This document shows positions 43,835 through 53,870 of a DNA stretch of 64,000 bases, piece after piece (position 1 is the first letter of the stretch; the number at the start of each line of letters is the position of its first letter). The notes under the pieces are model-generated. The model was not told the origin of the DNA, made no database searches, and saw only the letters and a program-made list of their open reading frames with translations. The position numbers and the translations under genes were made by a program. Source of the DNA: Eonycteris spelaea (lineage: Eukaryota > Chordata > Mammalia > Chiroptera > Pteropodidae); NCBI GenBank assembly GCA_003508835.1, contig PUFA01000066.1:1736001-1800000 (forward strand), in the 5' to 3' direction.

Positions 43835-44440
43835 ATTTCTGACATTCATTGAGCAAATATTTGACAAGCACCGACTGTGTGCCGGGCACCATTCCAGGCA
43901 CCAAGGACAAGCAGGGAGCAGGCACAGCCCCTGTCCTGTGGAGCACAGGGAACAGACAAATGACACAACAAACATGGAGTGTTCTGTGACAGTGACACGT
44001 GGGCCGGCTGCTGACGCGTGCCGGGCGAAGGCGATTTACCTGAGGCAGACCTCAGAGAACGTTTGAGACCTGAAGGTGGAGAAGGAGCAGCCTTACCAAG
44101 AGAAAAAGACCATTCTCTGGGGACGAGAAGAGGCAGGTGCAAAGGCCCTGAGGCAGGCTGGAGTTTGAGGGGTTCTGCTTGAGACAAGGAAAGTCCTGAG
44201 AGGCCGGAGTCCGAGCTCAGAGGAGAGAGTCGTATCGTGATGGAGAAAGGGTGGGCAGGGGCCAGGTCAGGCAGGGCCATGGGGTCATGGTGCTGGGAAC
44301 AAGGGGCTGAAAAGACTCCGTTTCCGTCTTTAAAAGACCCCTCTGGCTCCTATGCAGAGTGCGAATGGCAAAGGCAGAGGTGCAAGACCAGGGCCACTGA
44401 GCAGACCACTGCTGCCGTCCCCGTGTAGATGATGGTCCTG
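43835..44440 (-). mobile_element. L2 LINE 3' portion, antisense, about 600 bp
   Basis: The long, ordered reverse-complement L2 match starts ACATTCATTGAGCAAATATTTGACAAGCACCGACTGTGTGCCGGGCACCATTCCAGGCACCAAGGACAAGCAGGGAGCAGG. It continues CCCCTGTCCTGTGGAGCACAGGG, CAGACAAATGACACAACAAAC, AGGCAGGTGCAAAGGCCCTGAGGCAGGC, AGGGTGGGCAGGGGCCAGGTCAGGCAGGGCC and AAAAGACCCCTCTGGCTCCTATG, then fades. The open frames here (for example 43846-44280 minus) are repeat-derived. Confidence 0.92.
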
Positions 44441-44645
44441 GGCCGTCGACTCTAAGTCGCTCGATTTCCCCCTCTGCACCCCAAAGAGTGAGCACACTCT
44501 TCTGTACTGGAAAGAAATCCCCGCTTTCAGAACTCTGCCATTCAATTCCCTGAATCTTTACTTTGAAGTTGCAAAGGCCTAAGCTCCCTGCCGCCCAGTC
44601 CCCCGCCTACCCTAAACAAGACTCACTCTAGACTTGTAGGTCCCG
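44441..44645. other. Unique spacer between L2 and MLT1-like LTR
   Basis: Nothing recognised in about 200 bases. Confidence 0.4.
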
Positions 44646-45081
44646 TAGTGGGGTTGAACTGTATCTTCCAAAAAGCGCATACTGAAATCCTAACCCCCAT
44701 GGAACCTGTGAATGTGGCCTCACTCGGAAACAGCATCTCGGCGGATGTAATCGAGCTAAGGTGAAGTTATACTGGAGTGGAGCGGGCTTCCCTGTGAAGA
44801 CAGGGGAATTTGGACAGACACCCAGTGAGAAGAACAGTGCATGAGGAGCGAGGCAGAGAAGCGAGCGATGCCGTTACCAGCCAGGGAACGCCAAGGATTG
44901 CCGGCATGCGCCGGAAGCTAGGAAAGAGGCACAGGCCGTGTCTGCCTCATCTTCAGAAAAAGCCCAGCCTGCCAACTCCTGGACTTTGGACTTCTGACCT
45001 CCCGAACGGAGAGAGAATAAATCCTGTTGTTTCAAGCCACCCAGCTTGTGGTGGTTTGTTATAGCAGGCCCGGGAAACCCA
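44646..45081 (+). mobile_element. MLT1-type (ERVL-MaLR) solo LTR, sense, near full length
   Basis: GGGTTGAACTGTATCTTCCAAAAAGCGCATACTGAAATCCTAACCCCCATGGAACCTGTGAATGTGGCCTCACTCGGAAACAGCATCTCGGCGGATGTAATCGAGCTAAGGTGAAG at the 5' end. Then GGGAATTTGGACAGACACC, GGGAACGCCAAGGATTGCCGGCATGCGCCGGAAGCTAGGAAAGAGGCA, CTTTGGACTTCTGACCTCCCGAACGGAGAGAGAATAAATCCTGTTGTTTCAAGCCACCCAGCTTGTGGTGGTTTGTTATAGCAGGCCCGGG at the 3' end. AATAAA is the LTR polyadenylation signal. It is the mirror-orientation counterpart of the LTR at 30243-30717. No interior remains. The 84-codon frame inside it is not a gene. Confidence 0.93.
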
Positions 45082-45559
45082 TCCAGGTCCCCAGTACTTC
45101 TTTCTTGTCTCTCCGAATCCTATCCCTCCTTAAATTATGTCCTGTGCCCCAACTCAGAGTGACCGGCTCCCCCGCTGCACAGCCCCCACCTCGGTGGCCT
45201 GGTGGTGGCCTGTGCCTATGATGCCTACATCCCGCTCCCTCATTCTGGAATGCAGGACGCATCAAGGCCACCATCATGATATTCATTAACAGAGGTGGCA
45301 CATTCACAGCCTGCAAGCCAGGCTTCAGTCACAGATTTTTTTTGGGGGGGGGGAGTGCACAACAACTTTACTATTTTAAATCAAATGCCGAGATTTAAAA
45401 ATCAGGAAGTTTCCTATTAAAATTAGGATTTGCCAGGCTTTCCCTATAAAGAAATATCTGTCCAGTGACTGTTGCCCTCTCCAGTGACTGTGATTCGCTG
45501 GACTGAGTCGCAGCTGCCCCTGTGGGTGGGGTACCCACTCGCCCATGTGTCACAGACCC
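45082..45559. other. Unique DNA, T8G10 homopolymer junction
   Basis: A run of T followed by 10 G lies at 45336-45353. CCAGTGACTGT occurs twice near 45461-45490. Nothing else is recognised. Confidence 0.45.
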
Positions 45560-46480
45560 CAGACAGTCTGAGTCAGTGAGACAGTGACCAGGTACCTACT
45601 GGGGCCCAGCACCATGCCTGGCATCAGGACCCAGCGTGACCAAGACAACAAAGTCCCTGCCCTCGCAGAGGGCATTGTCCAATTGGTGAGACAGACGACA
45701 AACAGATAAACAAATGCCCACTGTGGTATCACCTAACATCAAGGGCTGGGGGATTAGAGCACCAAATGGCTGGAAAGGCAGAGGGGGGCATTATATCTGA
45801 TGAGGTGGTCAGGGAGGGCTGCCAGGAGGAGGGGGACTATGTGCGCAGAGCTCATCCGGCCACTCTGCTCTTTCTCACCGCAGAGCCTTTGCTCTTCCTG
45901 TTTCCTCTACCTGGACTCTCCTCCTTCAGAAACGTGTGGTCCACACGTCTGGCCGGATGGACTGACGTAGAGCCAGGGAGGAGGGGAGCGCCGAGAGCCA
46001 CCGAGCCCGGATCACATGGGAGTTTCCTGGCACAGAGAGCAGGATGGAGTTTCTTCTTCTGAGTGGGAGTCAGTCTGGGTCGTTGCAGAAGATTCTTGAG
46101 GAGGGAACCTAGAGCGAGATCTGAATGATGAGAAGGAGAGAAGCAAGGGGGAGAGGGACTTGCGCCGAGTGGGCATAAGGGCAGCGTAAATGCAGAGTAG
46201 AGAGGAGGCTGCTGCGGACACAGGGCGGTGAGTGGGGAGATCTGGGGGAGATGGGGCAGAGGAGCCAGCAGGACCCACTATGCGGGCCACGTCACCCTGG
46301 TCAAAAATTCGAGCTGCATCCAAAGTATAATGAGAGAATTTCTAGCCTGAGAAATTTAAAACATCCCTCTGGCTACTGTCCTGAGAATTTCCCACAACGA
46401 GACAAACAGGAATCCAGGGGACCAGGGAGGAGACGGCTGGAGTCAACCAGGCAGGTGGCCCAGACCGGGTAACCACAGTG
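45560..46480 (-). mobile_element. L2 LINE 3' portion, antisense, about 900 bp
   Basis: CCAGGTACCTACTGGGGCCCAGCACCATGCCTGGCATCAGG, CAACAAAGTCCCTGCCCTCGCAGAGGGCATTGTCC, GGTGAGACAGACGACAAACAGATAAACAAATG, GATGAGGTGGTCAGGGAGGGCTGCC, AGATCTGAATGATGAGAAGG, GGGGGAGATGGGGCAGAGG and ACATCCCTCTGGCTACTGTCCTGAG, all in antisense L2 order. A block at about 45860-45950 (CTCTGCTCTTTCTCACCGCAGAGCCTTTGCTCTTCCTGTTTCCTCTACCTGGACTCTCC) reads like sense-strand L2, suggesting a nested or inverted piece inside. Confidence 0.88.
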
Positions 46481-46950
46481 GAGATGGGAGACAGAGAAGG
46501 CTGGGCTTTGGGACTTCCTCGTGTTCAGTTTGCCTCCTCTGGTCCCATCTCATTCCTCCTCTTGTTCTGCAACAAAGGCCCTTTTGGACACCTGGCCATC
46601 CGCCTGAAGACCCTATAAAGCCCCTTCTTCTTCACCGACGCTCCCGCAGACCGCGCCTCACGCACAAGCTACCATCAGCCCTTTCGTTGGTGGTGTTCCC
46701 AGTGGGGCCCTGACAGACTTTTAAATTGCAGTACATTTAAATGCCTCATTCTTTCCCAGGCTTTGTTAATCACTGTTTTCCACCTGCACCTGAAATGGGG
46801 TTACGTGGAATATTTCCTTGAAATTACTTGTGTGAAAAAAGAAAATAAAAAAAAAATTGCCCATGTGTAACAAACGTCAGAACGTTTCTGAAGCTGCTTT
46901 CTCTGTAGAGAGAGAGAGGCCCAGCTCAGTGACTGGCATTAAGTGGGTGT
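46481..46950. other. Unique DNA, possible degraded LTR at 46500-46720
   Basis: CTATAAAGCCCCTTCTTC near 46613 resembles an LTR TATA region and TGTTCCCAGTGGGGCCCTGACAG near 46695 an LTR end, but no family is recognised. An A-rich stretch lies at 46840-46857. Confidence 0.3.
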
Positions 46951-47118
46951 ATTGTTTTCTGTTGTCATGTCACAAGTTACCATAAACTTAGCGGCGTAAA
47001 ACAACGCATGCTTATCGTCCCCAGTTTCTGCAAATCAGGAATACCGGGCGTGGCTTCCCCAGGCTCTCTTTTCCAGGGTAGGGGGTCTCATCTGAAGGCT
47101 CAGCTGGGGAAGGGTGTT
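46951..47118 (-). mobile_element. MLT1-type LTR 3' end, antisense
   Basis: ATTGTTTTCTGTTGTCATGTCACAAGTTACCATAAACTTAGCGGCGTAAAACAACGCATGCTTATCGTCCCCAGTTTCTGCAAATCAGGAATACCGGGCGTGGC is the antisense LTR 3' part (TGCTGTAACAAATTACCACAAACTTAGTGGCTTAAAACAACA...). Confidence 0.82.
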
Positions 47119-47124
47119 AGGGGA

Positions 47125-47420
47125 ACCCAGGTGGCAAGGAACTGAGGGAGGTTTTCAGCCAACAGCCAGCTAGGAAATGAGGCCCTCAGTGAAACGACCA
47201 ACAGAAACCAGATCCCATCAATGACCATGTAAGTGCACTTCGTAGCGGGTCATTCCCACGTGAGCCTTCAGATGAAACCCCAGCCCTGGCCAACACCAGG
47301 ATTACTGCTTGCAGGAGACTCTGAGTCCTGACCTGCGGAAACTATGAAATAATAAATGAGTGTAGTTTAAGCTGCTATGTTTATGATAATTTGCTCCTCA
47401 GCAATAGATAACTAATATCG
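47125..47420 (+). mobile_element. MLT1-like LTR 3' half, sense
   Basis: AGCTAGGAAATGAGGCCCTCAGTG, GAGCCTTCAGATGAAACCCCAGCCCTGGCC, CTTGCAGGAGACTCTGAGTCCTGACCTGCGGAAACTATGAAATAATAAATGAGTGTAGTTTAAGCTGCTATGTTTATGATAATTTGCTCC TCAGCAATAGATAACTAATA is a sense-orientation LTR 3' half. It sits head-to-head with the antisense fragment at 46951-47118. Confidence 0.75.
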
Positions 47421-48299
47421 TGGGTACTCAATAAATCATCACCAAATAACCGAATGGATGAAACAGTTTAGGAGGACACTCAGTCTGAGTTTGGTGAGAT
47501 GTGACCAGGAGTGCACTCAGGCTGATTTGCTCCTTGCCCCAGGCCACTGAGCAGGGCTCTGTGATCTGACATCAACCCAACACTCCCACCTGCACACCTG
47601 CCTGTGGCTGGAGCAGGTGCCAGGCACCCTGAACAGACTTTATCCTGCCCTCCCGGACCTCACTGGCCAGAGCATGGAAACTTCCAGAGCCGCCTCTCCA
47701 CACACAGAGCTCACTCAGGCCAAGCAGGCAGCAGACAAAGCTGGGGACCACCTGACCCGCTCCCCTCCCCTGGGAACAGCGTATGTAACAGCACTTGTGG
47801 CTCACATGGGGCTGACGGTCCCAGCCTCCAAGACGCCCGAGGCCTCCCTGGCTGCTTGGCAATCAGACCAGGTACCTGTAAGGAGGCGTGACTCTCATTT
47901 CACTTAATTGAAAAATCCACATCATCAAAGAGAGCTTCCATGCTCAGTGGCCCTTTCTTCCCTTGCCAGTGACCATTAACCTTTAAAAAGATGCTTGATG
48001 AGCCGTTCGCTGAGCCTCACTCTCTATGCCAAGGTGTAATGAGGCTCATAAAGGGCCAGACTGGGGGGAGCAGGGGCGGGACGTGAGAAAGGCCACAAAT
48101 GAGAGGCCTGGGCAGAGCAGTCCCTGGGCCACCCAGCCACGCGGAGCCAGGAGTGGACGTGTCAGCAGCCACACCGGGAGCCCAGCCCTCGGCCACAGGA
48201 TGCTGAAACGGTCGAGGCTAACTCCTGTTAAGGAAGTGAGCTCGACTGAGCCAACGGTGGCAGAAATGAACACGTGAGTTCCCATAGCCCTCTGGTCAA
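47421..48299. other. Mostly unique DNA
   Basis: GTGGGTACTCAATAAATCATCACCAAATAACCGAATGGATGAAAC at 47418-47463 resembles the last 45 bases of an L2/MIR tail. GTGCCAGGCACCCTGAACAGACTTTATCCTGCCCTCCCGGACCTCACTGG near 47618 is faintly L2-like. No gene is recognised. Confidence 0.4.
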
Positions 48300-48843
48300 A
48301 GCCCTCTGCCAGTCCCGCCTGACAGAGTAAAAGCCAAGCCGCTGCAGTGGCCGGGGGCCTGCCTGACCCGGCCCCTCCTCGCCGCTCTGATTCCCCTCCC
48401 TCTCCCCCTCGCCCTCTCCCTTCTGGCCACACTGACCCCCTGGCTGTGCCTGGAAACACCAGGTCAATGCACCCCAGGGCCTTTGCACGGCCATTCCCTC
48501 CGCTGGGAAAGCTCCTGCCCCAGAGAGTCTCAGGCTGGTCCCTCTCTGTTGCTTTCACAGGGAGGTCTCCCTGATCTTGCTTTTTAAATAACTCCCCGAC
48601 AACATCCTCCACGCTCACTGTCCACCTCCTGGCTTTGTATCTCACCAGCACTGACCAGGACCTGACCGACCACGCCTCTGACTGATTTACACATCGGCGT
48701 TCCTCTCTTGATTTTAGGACATACGTGCCACGAAGTAAGGCGCTTCCTCTGTTTGGTACACTGTTGTGTTCCCAGGACAGTGTCAGACACGTAGCAGATA
48801 CTCCATAAATATTTGTGGATTAAATGAGTGAATGAGTGAATGA
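48300..48843 (+). mobile_element. L2 LINE 3' end, sense, reaching the terminal repeat
   Basis: GGCCACACTGACCCCCTGGCTGTGCCTGGAAACACC, CCCCAGGGCCTTTGCACGGCCATTCCCTCCGCTGGGAAAGCTCCTGCCCC, TTGCTTTCACAGGGAGGTCTCCCTGATC, TTTAAATAACTCCCCGACAACATCCTCC, CTGTTGTGTTCCCAGGACAGTGTCAGACACGTAGCAGATACTCCATAAATATTTGTGGATTAAATGAGTGAATGAGTGAATGAATG. It is the most complete L2 3' end in the window. The 201-codon minus-strand frame at 48046-48651 is antisense to it and is not a gene. Confidence 0.95.
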
Positions 48844-49007
48844 ATGTATGAAAAGAAGGAAAGAGAGGGAAAGAAAGAGTTTGAGAGGAAAGAAAGAAAA
48901 AAAGGAAGGAAGGAAGGAAGGAAGGAAGGAGAGAAGGAAGGAAGGAAGGAAGAAGAAGGAAGGAAGGAAGGAAGGAAGGAAGGAGGGAAGGAGGGAAGGG
49001 GGAGAAG
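48844..49007. repeat. (GGAA)n-rich polypurine tract
   Basis: Nearly pure A/G for about 160 bases (one TTT interruption at 48880-48882). The core at 48901-48992 consists of GGAA tetramers in blocks of about 6, 5 and 7, with GAGA and AGAA breaks. It follows the ATGAATGAATG terminus of the L2 directly, so it probably grew from the L2 tail. The frames through it (EGRKEGRKE or SFLPSFLPS) are artefacts. Confidence 0.97.
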
Positions 49008-49319
49008 GCTCATACCTGAAGGACGACCCCAGGCACTCGGAAGAACTCAATTATGAGGACTGGAATCCTGGAAACCACACCTTTCTGTTTGCTGAAAGGA
49101 AGACTCAACACCACAAATGGTCAAACAGGATGGCATAGGCTCAGGGCCTGACTGGCAGCAAACTGGTCACAGCAACGCCCCCCTGGAAAGGGATGGGGAC
49201 ACCAGTGGGGAGAAGGAACATCTGAGAAGTTCCCACTCCCCCAGAAGCAGCGAGCTGTTCATTCAGAGTTTGTGGGAGCATCTTGCAGGGCGCGCTGGTG
49301 CCGCCTGGGGTCCGCCCTT
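49008..49319. other. Unique non-coding DNA, no recognised feature
   Basis: No exon or repeat is recognised. Confidence 0.4.
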
Positions 49320-49634
49320 CACAAGCCGTCCCTCAGCCGCTACTTCCCATCATCTGGGCCTCAGCTCTAAGGCCATCTCCTTAGAGAGCCACCCCCGACT
49401 CCAGATCTCACTAAGACCCCCTCCCTCAGTCACACTCGCGACAATGCCCTTGTGACTCCAAAATCCTCTGCTTCGTTCGTTTATTTCCTGGCTTAGTCTC
49501 TGCCAGTGCCTAGTGAGGATGCCGTACCCTGAGAAGAAGGACCTGGCCTGTTTTGTCCACCGCCAAACCCCTGTGCCAACCACAGGGTCCCACAAGAGTA
49601 GATGCTCAATAGCCATTTATGGAATGAATGGTTA
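49320..49634 (+). mobile_element. L2 LINE 3' end, sense
   Basis: TTAGAGAGCCACCCCCGACTCCAGATC (compare GAGAGGCCTTCCCTGACC), ACACTCGCGACAATGCCCTTGTGACTCC, TTCGTTCGTTTATTTCCTGGCTTAGTCTC, GAGGATGCCGTACCCTGAGAAGAAGGACCTGGCCTGTTTTGTCCACCGCCAAACCCC, GAGTAGATGCTCAATAGCCATTTATGGAATGAATGG. A second sense L2 end less than 0.5 kb downstream of the previous one. Confidence 0.82.
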
Positions 49635-51904
49635 GAGGAAACCACTCGGGGACTTACAGTACTGGGACTTTTCATTTCTTAAAGCACTTGGAAGTACGAC
49701 TGTTGTCATCTCAGGCGTGGATGTGGCTCGATGTGAAAATAGTTATGAAGACAGAAGGGTGGCCCATTAGCTTCTCTAAACCTCCTCGGGCTTATCTATA
49801 CTTCAGTAAAAATGTTACGCTTCTTTCTTTTGAGTCTGTGTTCCTTGCAGCGCTCACGAAAGATGGAGTATAGCAATTATTTGCTGTTTCTTCTCTCCCC
49901 TTTAGCACACAATATGATCTTTCAAAAAAGGTGGTTTGACATCTCCATCCCCTCCCGCACCTTGGGAGGATCACGGCACACGGCATCGCAGGGTTTGGGC
50001 CATCCGGGAGTCTGGAGGCAGGTAACCAAGACCCGAGCCCCCTTCCGCCTCTGCTCCCTGCCCAAGTCACATCACAGTCCAGGCCTTGGTGCCACCGCCC
50101 ATGAGATGAGGAGTGTGATTGAAGCGATTCCTGAGGTTCCCACCAGCTTTGACCTTCTCACTTACTCAGGTTCTGCCAAGGTGGGATGAGGAATTGTGCT
50201 GGGGACAGGCTCCTGCAGTGAATGCTGGTGCTTTGGCCCTGGTTCCTCCCGAGGATCAGAGCCCATCAGTTCCCGCTGGAGGGTTTAACTCACCCTGCTT
50301 CCCACCAGTCTGCACTGACAGCAGGCCCTTCCCGTTTGTTCCTGGTGCCCGGAGCCCAAGGACGGCTTGGATGCTGCCCTCCGAGGCCTGGTGCCCCGCT
50401 CCCCAACTCCTTCTGGCCAGTTCCTCTTGTCCTCACCTCAGAACTCAGTATGGATTCTATCACCTGCAACTCAGAACCCAAGCGATGCAGCTACCATCCT
50501 TACCTACGACAGGTGTGCCGAGTCTCCAGTCCCAGGAGGGCCCTCCCTGGCACACTATGGATGACAGAACACCTCCAAGGACCCACAGGCCCTCGAAACC
50601 CTCGGAAGCATCAGGAACTTCAGGAAGGAGCTCCCCAGGTGACCACCATGTCTCGAGACGTGTGGGGACCCAGGGGACAGGCCAGGCAGGAGCGTTGCTC
50701 TGATCTAGGCATGTTGGTTCAGGTTATGGCTTATGTTCCCCTCCCTAAAATCTCCCACCAACAGGCAAGCCCCTGGCTGTCCCGCTCACACTGTGTGTCT
50801 GTCACCCGTGTCACCCTGAGGGCTGGCCAGGCTGTCCTCATTGCCCTCCACAGAAGCAGGGAGGGTGGCGGAAGGGGTGGACATTGACGTGCACACAAAC
50901 ACGAGCGTGGACAAGGTCAGGAGCTTGAAGTCGTCTGGGGCCAACAACTGCTCTGTGATAATGTCCCTCTTCACATTTAATTAAACAGGTATCAGATGCA
51001 TTTCCAAGGGAACACCATCTTAAGTGGAAATTGGATTCCTGTCATTTGTGGGTGTCACGTCACGCATCACTTGCATGAAATGAGTCAGATACACTCTGCT
51101 CCCCCTCCCTTTCTGAGCCTCAGTCACCTCAACCAGATGTCCCCTAAGCCCTGTGGTGTGACTCCTGCTGGGAAACAATGCAAAGCTTGATGGGTTTGGG
51201 GGGCGCCTTTAATCAGAGTGGTAAATACCAAATGACCCAGGAACGGGCTGTGTCCAGACGCCTGTGTTGACCAAGTCCCTTGAGAATTAAATCATTTAAC
51301 AGAGGAAATAGAAAAGCCTTCCTCCCCTCCTCATCTTCCTCGGGAATGAGCTTGAAATAAGCTCTGGGATAACTCCAAGTTGAAGCAGGTCCGGTACCCA
51401 ATTCATCTGATGAGGCGTCAGAAGAGGGGTGCCAGCAGCACATGGTGCTCAGGGGGAACCCTGTCACAATGTGCAGTGGATGAGCCCAGGTCGGCAGGCA
51501 CCTGGAGCTTGAGAGGCTGGAGTGGATGAGTCTGGGGGCCCTGGGGTGTCTGCTAACCACATGCTCACTGGGGCAGACCCCCTGGGGCGTCTGAGCACCA
51601 GAGCCAAATTGCTTAGCCTCCTGTCGTCGGGTTGGGGCAGGTTTGGATTCCAGGGCAGAGCAGCCCCGCCGGCGCCCCAGGTCACCGACCACACTTCTCA
51701 AAGCGAGTGCCAGAGAGCCAGAGACCCCTGTCAGACCCGGCACAGGGGCACAGGCGCCTCCGGGCAGGGCATGGACTTGTTTTCCTCACTGGCTGGGAGG
51801 TGGGTGAACCCACCTCGGGGACGATGGAACCCAGGACAAGCTGGTCCCAGCACCGAATTCTCTGCAGATTAAAAGAACGAAGCGCATCACATCGGGTTTG
51901 CACA
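49635..51904. other. Unique non-coding DNA, no recognised gene
   Basis: A weak MIR-like stretch at about 50085-50165 is not called. The open frames at 50119-50703 and 50222-50887 (194 and 221 codons, overlapping in different plus-strand frames) have no domain. GC rises after 51.4 kb. Confidence 0.4.
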
Positions 51905-51995
51905 GACACTCTTCAGCGTGTACTTACTCTGTGCCTGTGAGGACTCAGAGACGTGGACACAGAATGCCCACACCTGGGGGCAGGCTCTCAGGAAA
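51905..51995 (-). mobile_element. L2 LINE 3' terminal fragment, antisense
   Basis: ACACTCTTCAGCGTGTACTTACTCTGTGCCTGTGAGGACTCAGAGACGTGGACACAGAATGCCCACACCTGGGGGCAGGC is consistent with the antisense L2 end (ATTTATTGAGCACCTACTATGTGCCAGGCAC...GGATACAG). Short and diverged. Confidence 0.5.
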
Positions 51996-52394
51996 CGTCA
52001 CTTTCCAGTCCAGGGTCTGGAGACAAAGCCAGCGGGCTTGCAGTCGGGCGCCAACACGACCCTCCCTGCCCCGTCCTCCTGCGCTGCCCCACGTCCGGCT
52101 GCAGCTCCTCCCCGAAGCCGGCCAGGGCAGGGCACGCTCGGGTCGGGGTTGCAGGTCTGACCCCCTCCCCGGCTCTCCTTGAGCCATTCATGAGCCCAGT
52201 TCATCGAAAATGGTCCCTAATTATTGCAAACTACTGATGAAAAGTAATGAATATCTTAGAAATGTTCTTTTTAAATGAGTTTCTTACTAAAAATATGGAC
52301 ACGGCTTGATTGTCCAGGGGCCCATTATCCACCAAAGAGATGGCGGTACCCTTGGCTTCTCTCTTATTCCTCCGAAGGAGAAATGAGGGAGAGT
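51996..52394. other. Unique GC-rich DNA then AT-rich DNA
   Basis: No exon or repeat is recognised. Confidence 0.4.
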
Positions 52395-52600
52395 TAAACT
52401 GCATTCGTTTTGGAACCAGACGGCCACGGGTTCAGATCCCAGCTTGGAGACTTTCTGTGTGACTTTGGGCAAATTACTCAACTTTTCTGGACTTTAGGTT
52501 TCTCATCCGTAAAATACGGATAACACCTACCGCATGGTTGACGTAACATTAAAGGGGACAGTACAGGCAGAACACCTCACGTCACACCTGGCACGTTCAC
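52395..52600 (+). mobile_element. MIR SINE, sense
   Basis: AAACTGCATTCGTTTTGGAACCAGACGGCCACGGGTTCAGATCCCAGCTTGGAGACTTTCTGTGTGACTTTGGGCAAATTACTCAACTTTTCTGGACTTTAGGTTTCTCATCCGTAAAATACGGATAACACC, then ACCTGGCACGTTCACTC. Nearly full-length MIR including the 3' GCCTGGCAC box. Confidence 0.93.
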
Positions 52601-52844
52601 TCTCTCCTTTCCCTACGCCTGGCTGGGACACCATCAAACATGTCCCGTAGGAAGTCATTAATTCAGGTGATGCTGTCCAAAGCCTCTGAGGGGGACTTTA
52701 AAGACCAATCATCTTAATTAATCTGTTTTGTCTCCTTTTCATTCCTAATGTTAGTGTTTGTGAGAAGGGCTGACACCTTGTGTTCCAGGTTCTCGTGTAA
52801 CTCTTCCCCACCTAGAAGGGAATGTGTGACCAGACAGTGTTAGT
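52601..52844. other. Unique spacer
   Basis: Nothing recognised. Confidence 0.4.
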
Positions 52845-53055
52845 GGCAGGTGGCACTCACTGAGTACTTACTACACATTGCACTAGGCACTTATTGGTTT
52901 ATCCTCACAATCACGCTTGGAGGTCGATATTGCTCTCAGACCCATTTTATAGATGAAGAAACTGAGGCAGAGCGTAAGTGACTGAGCCAAGATCACAGAG
53001 CCGTTAAGGGCAGAGGTAGGACCTGAACCCAGGTGCTGTGACCCCTGTGTCTTTC
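52845..53055 (-). mobile_element. MIR SINE, antisense
   Basis: GGCACTCACTGAGTACTTACTACACATTGCACTAGGCACTTATTGGTTTATCCTCACAATCACGCTTGGAGGTCGATATTGCTCTCAGACCCATTTTATAGATGAAGAAACTGAGGCAGAGCGTAAGTGACTGAGCCAAGATCACAGAGCCGTTAAGGGCAGAGGTAGGACCTGAACCCAGG. Full-length antisense MIR with all landmarks. Confidence 0.95.
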
Positions 53056-53479
53056 ACCGGCCAGGCTCCCTGAACGTGGACTCAAAAGCCACACTTCTGC
53101 AAGGGTGACGTAGCCCCCATGCTGAGTCACCCTTCCATGGGGGTCTCAAAGACGCTCCCAGAAATGGTTAGGAAGAGTGAGCCTTGGAGTGGAGGGTGAA
53201 TTACTGGCCCATGGTGGAGCACCCAGAGAAGGGACACTTGCAGGATGTCTGCTCAGGAGATGCCATTGCCCTCTGAGACCCACAGTGTGGTGTTCTGGGA
53301 GCGGGGTTCAGAGCCAGGAGAAACAGAGGATGAGCGCTGGTCCTCCAGACCAGAGGGGGCACCACACACACATGTCCTGTGAGCACCAAGCGAGAGACAA
53401 GGGTGAGTATGAGACATAAATAGGTTTGCTCACGAGCATCTGTCATTCCGTCTTCTGATTGTCCAGTCTCCTCTGGAAA
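53056..53479. other. Unique non-coding DNA, no recognised feature
   Basis: No exon or repeat is recognised. Confidence 0.4.
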
Positions 53480-53870
53480 AGTCGCTCCTCCCCAACTCTG
53501 GGTTTCTGGGGTCTGGGTGGATATCAGTGCTTCTGCCTGACTGCTGCAATTGGTTCAAAGAAGAGCATGTGAAAATAATTGTTCAACTGAAGCTCAATCA
53601 AGGGGTTTTTCTGGCACAAATGGAAAGGGGGCGGGGCTCCCTTTCTACTGGGATGACTAGGCTGGGAGAAGGTAAGCCTGGGCTTCTGCCTGCAAATGAC
53701 GCCAGCACCAAAGAAAACTAGACCTGAGAGATGCAGAGAAACCACGTCTTGATGACACTTTTGAGCACCTGGATACAGCAATACCTGGTCACTTTGCCTC
53801 TGAATATATCAGACCCACGTATGTGGGCCCTTCTATTCATCTTTTTGTTTGTTTGTTTGATTAAACAACT
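53480..53870 (+). mobile_element. Ancient solo LTR, sense (family A of this window)
   Basis: Fourth copy of the family. TGCAATTGGTTCAAAGAAGAGCATGTGA, AAGCTCAATCAAGGGGTTTTTCTGG, GGGGCGGGGCTCCCTTTCTACTGGGATGACTAGGCTGGGAGAAGGTAAGCCTGGGCTTCTGCC, GACCTGAGAGATGCAGAGAAACCACGTCTTGATGACACTTTTGAGCACCTGGATACAGCAATACCTGGTCAC, then a (GTTT)4 stretch at 53845-53859 and TTAAAC. The GATGACA..TTTGAGCACCTGGATACAGC block is the most diagnostic. Confidence 0.65.

Noticed and set aside
48046..48651. 201-codon open frame, minus strand
   Set aside because: Antisense to a well-recognised L2 3' end.
48783..49138. Repetitive open frames on both strands (K/E/G/R-rich or S/F/L/P-rich)
   Set aside because: Direct translation of the GGAA microsatellite.
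50222..50887. 221-codon open frame, plus strand
   Set aside because: Overlaps another plus-strand frame in a different phase (50119-50703), with proline/serine-rich low-information sequence and no recognisable domain or splice context.
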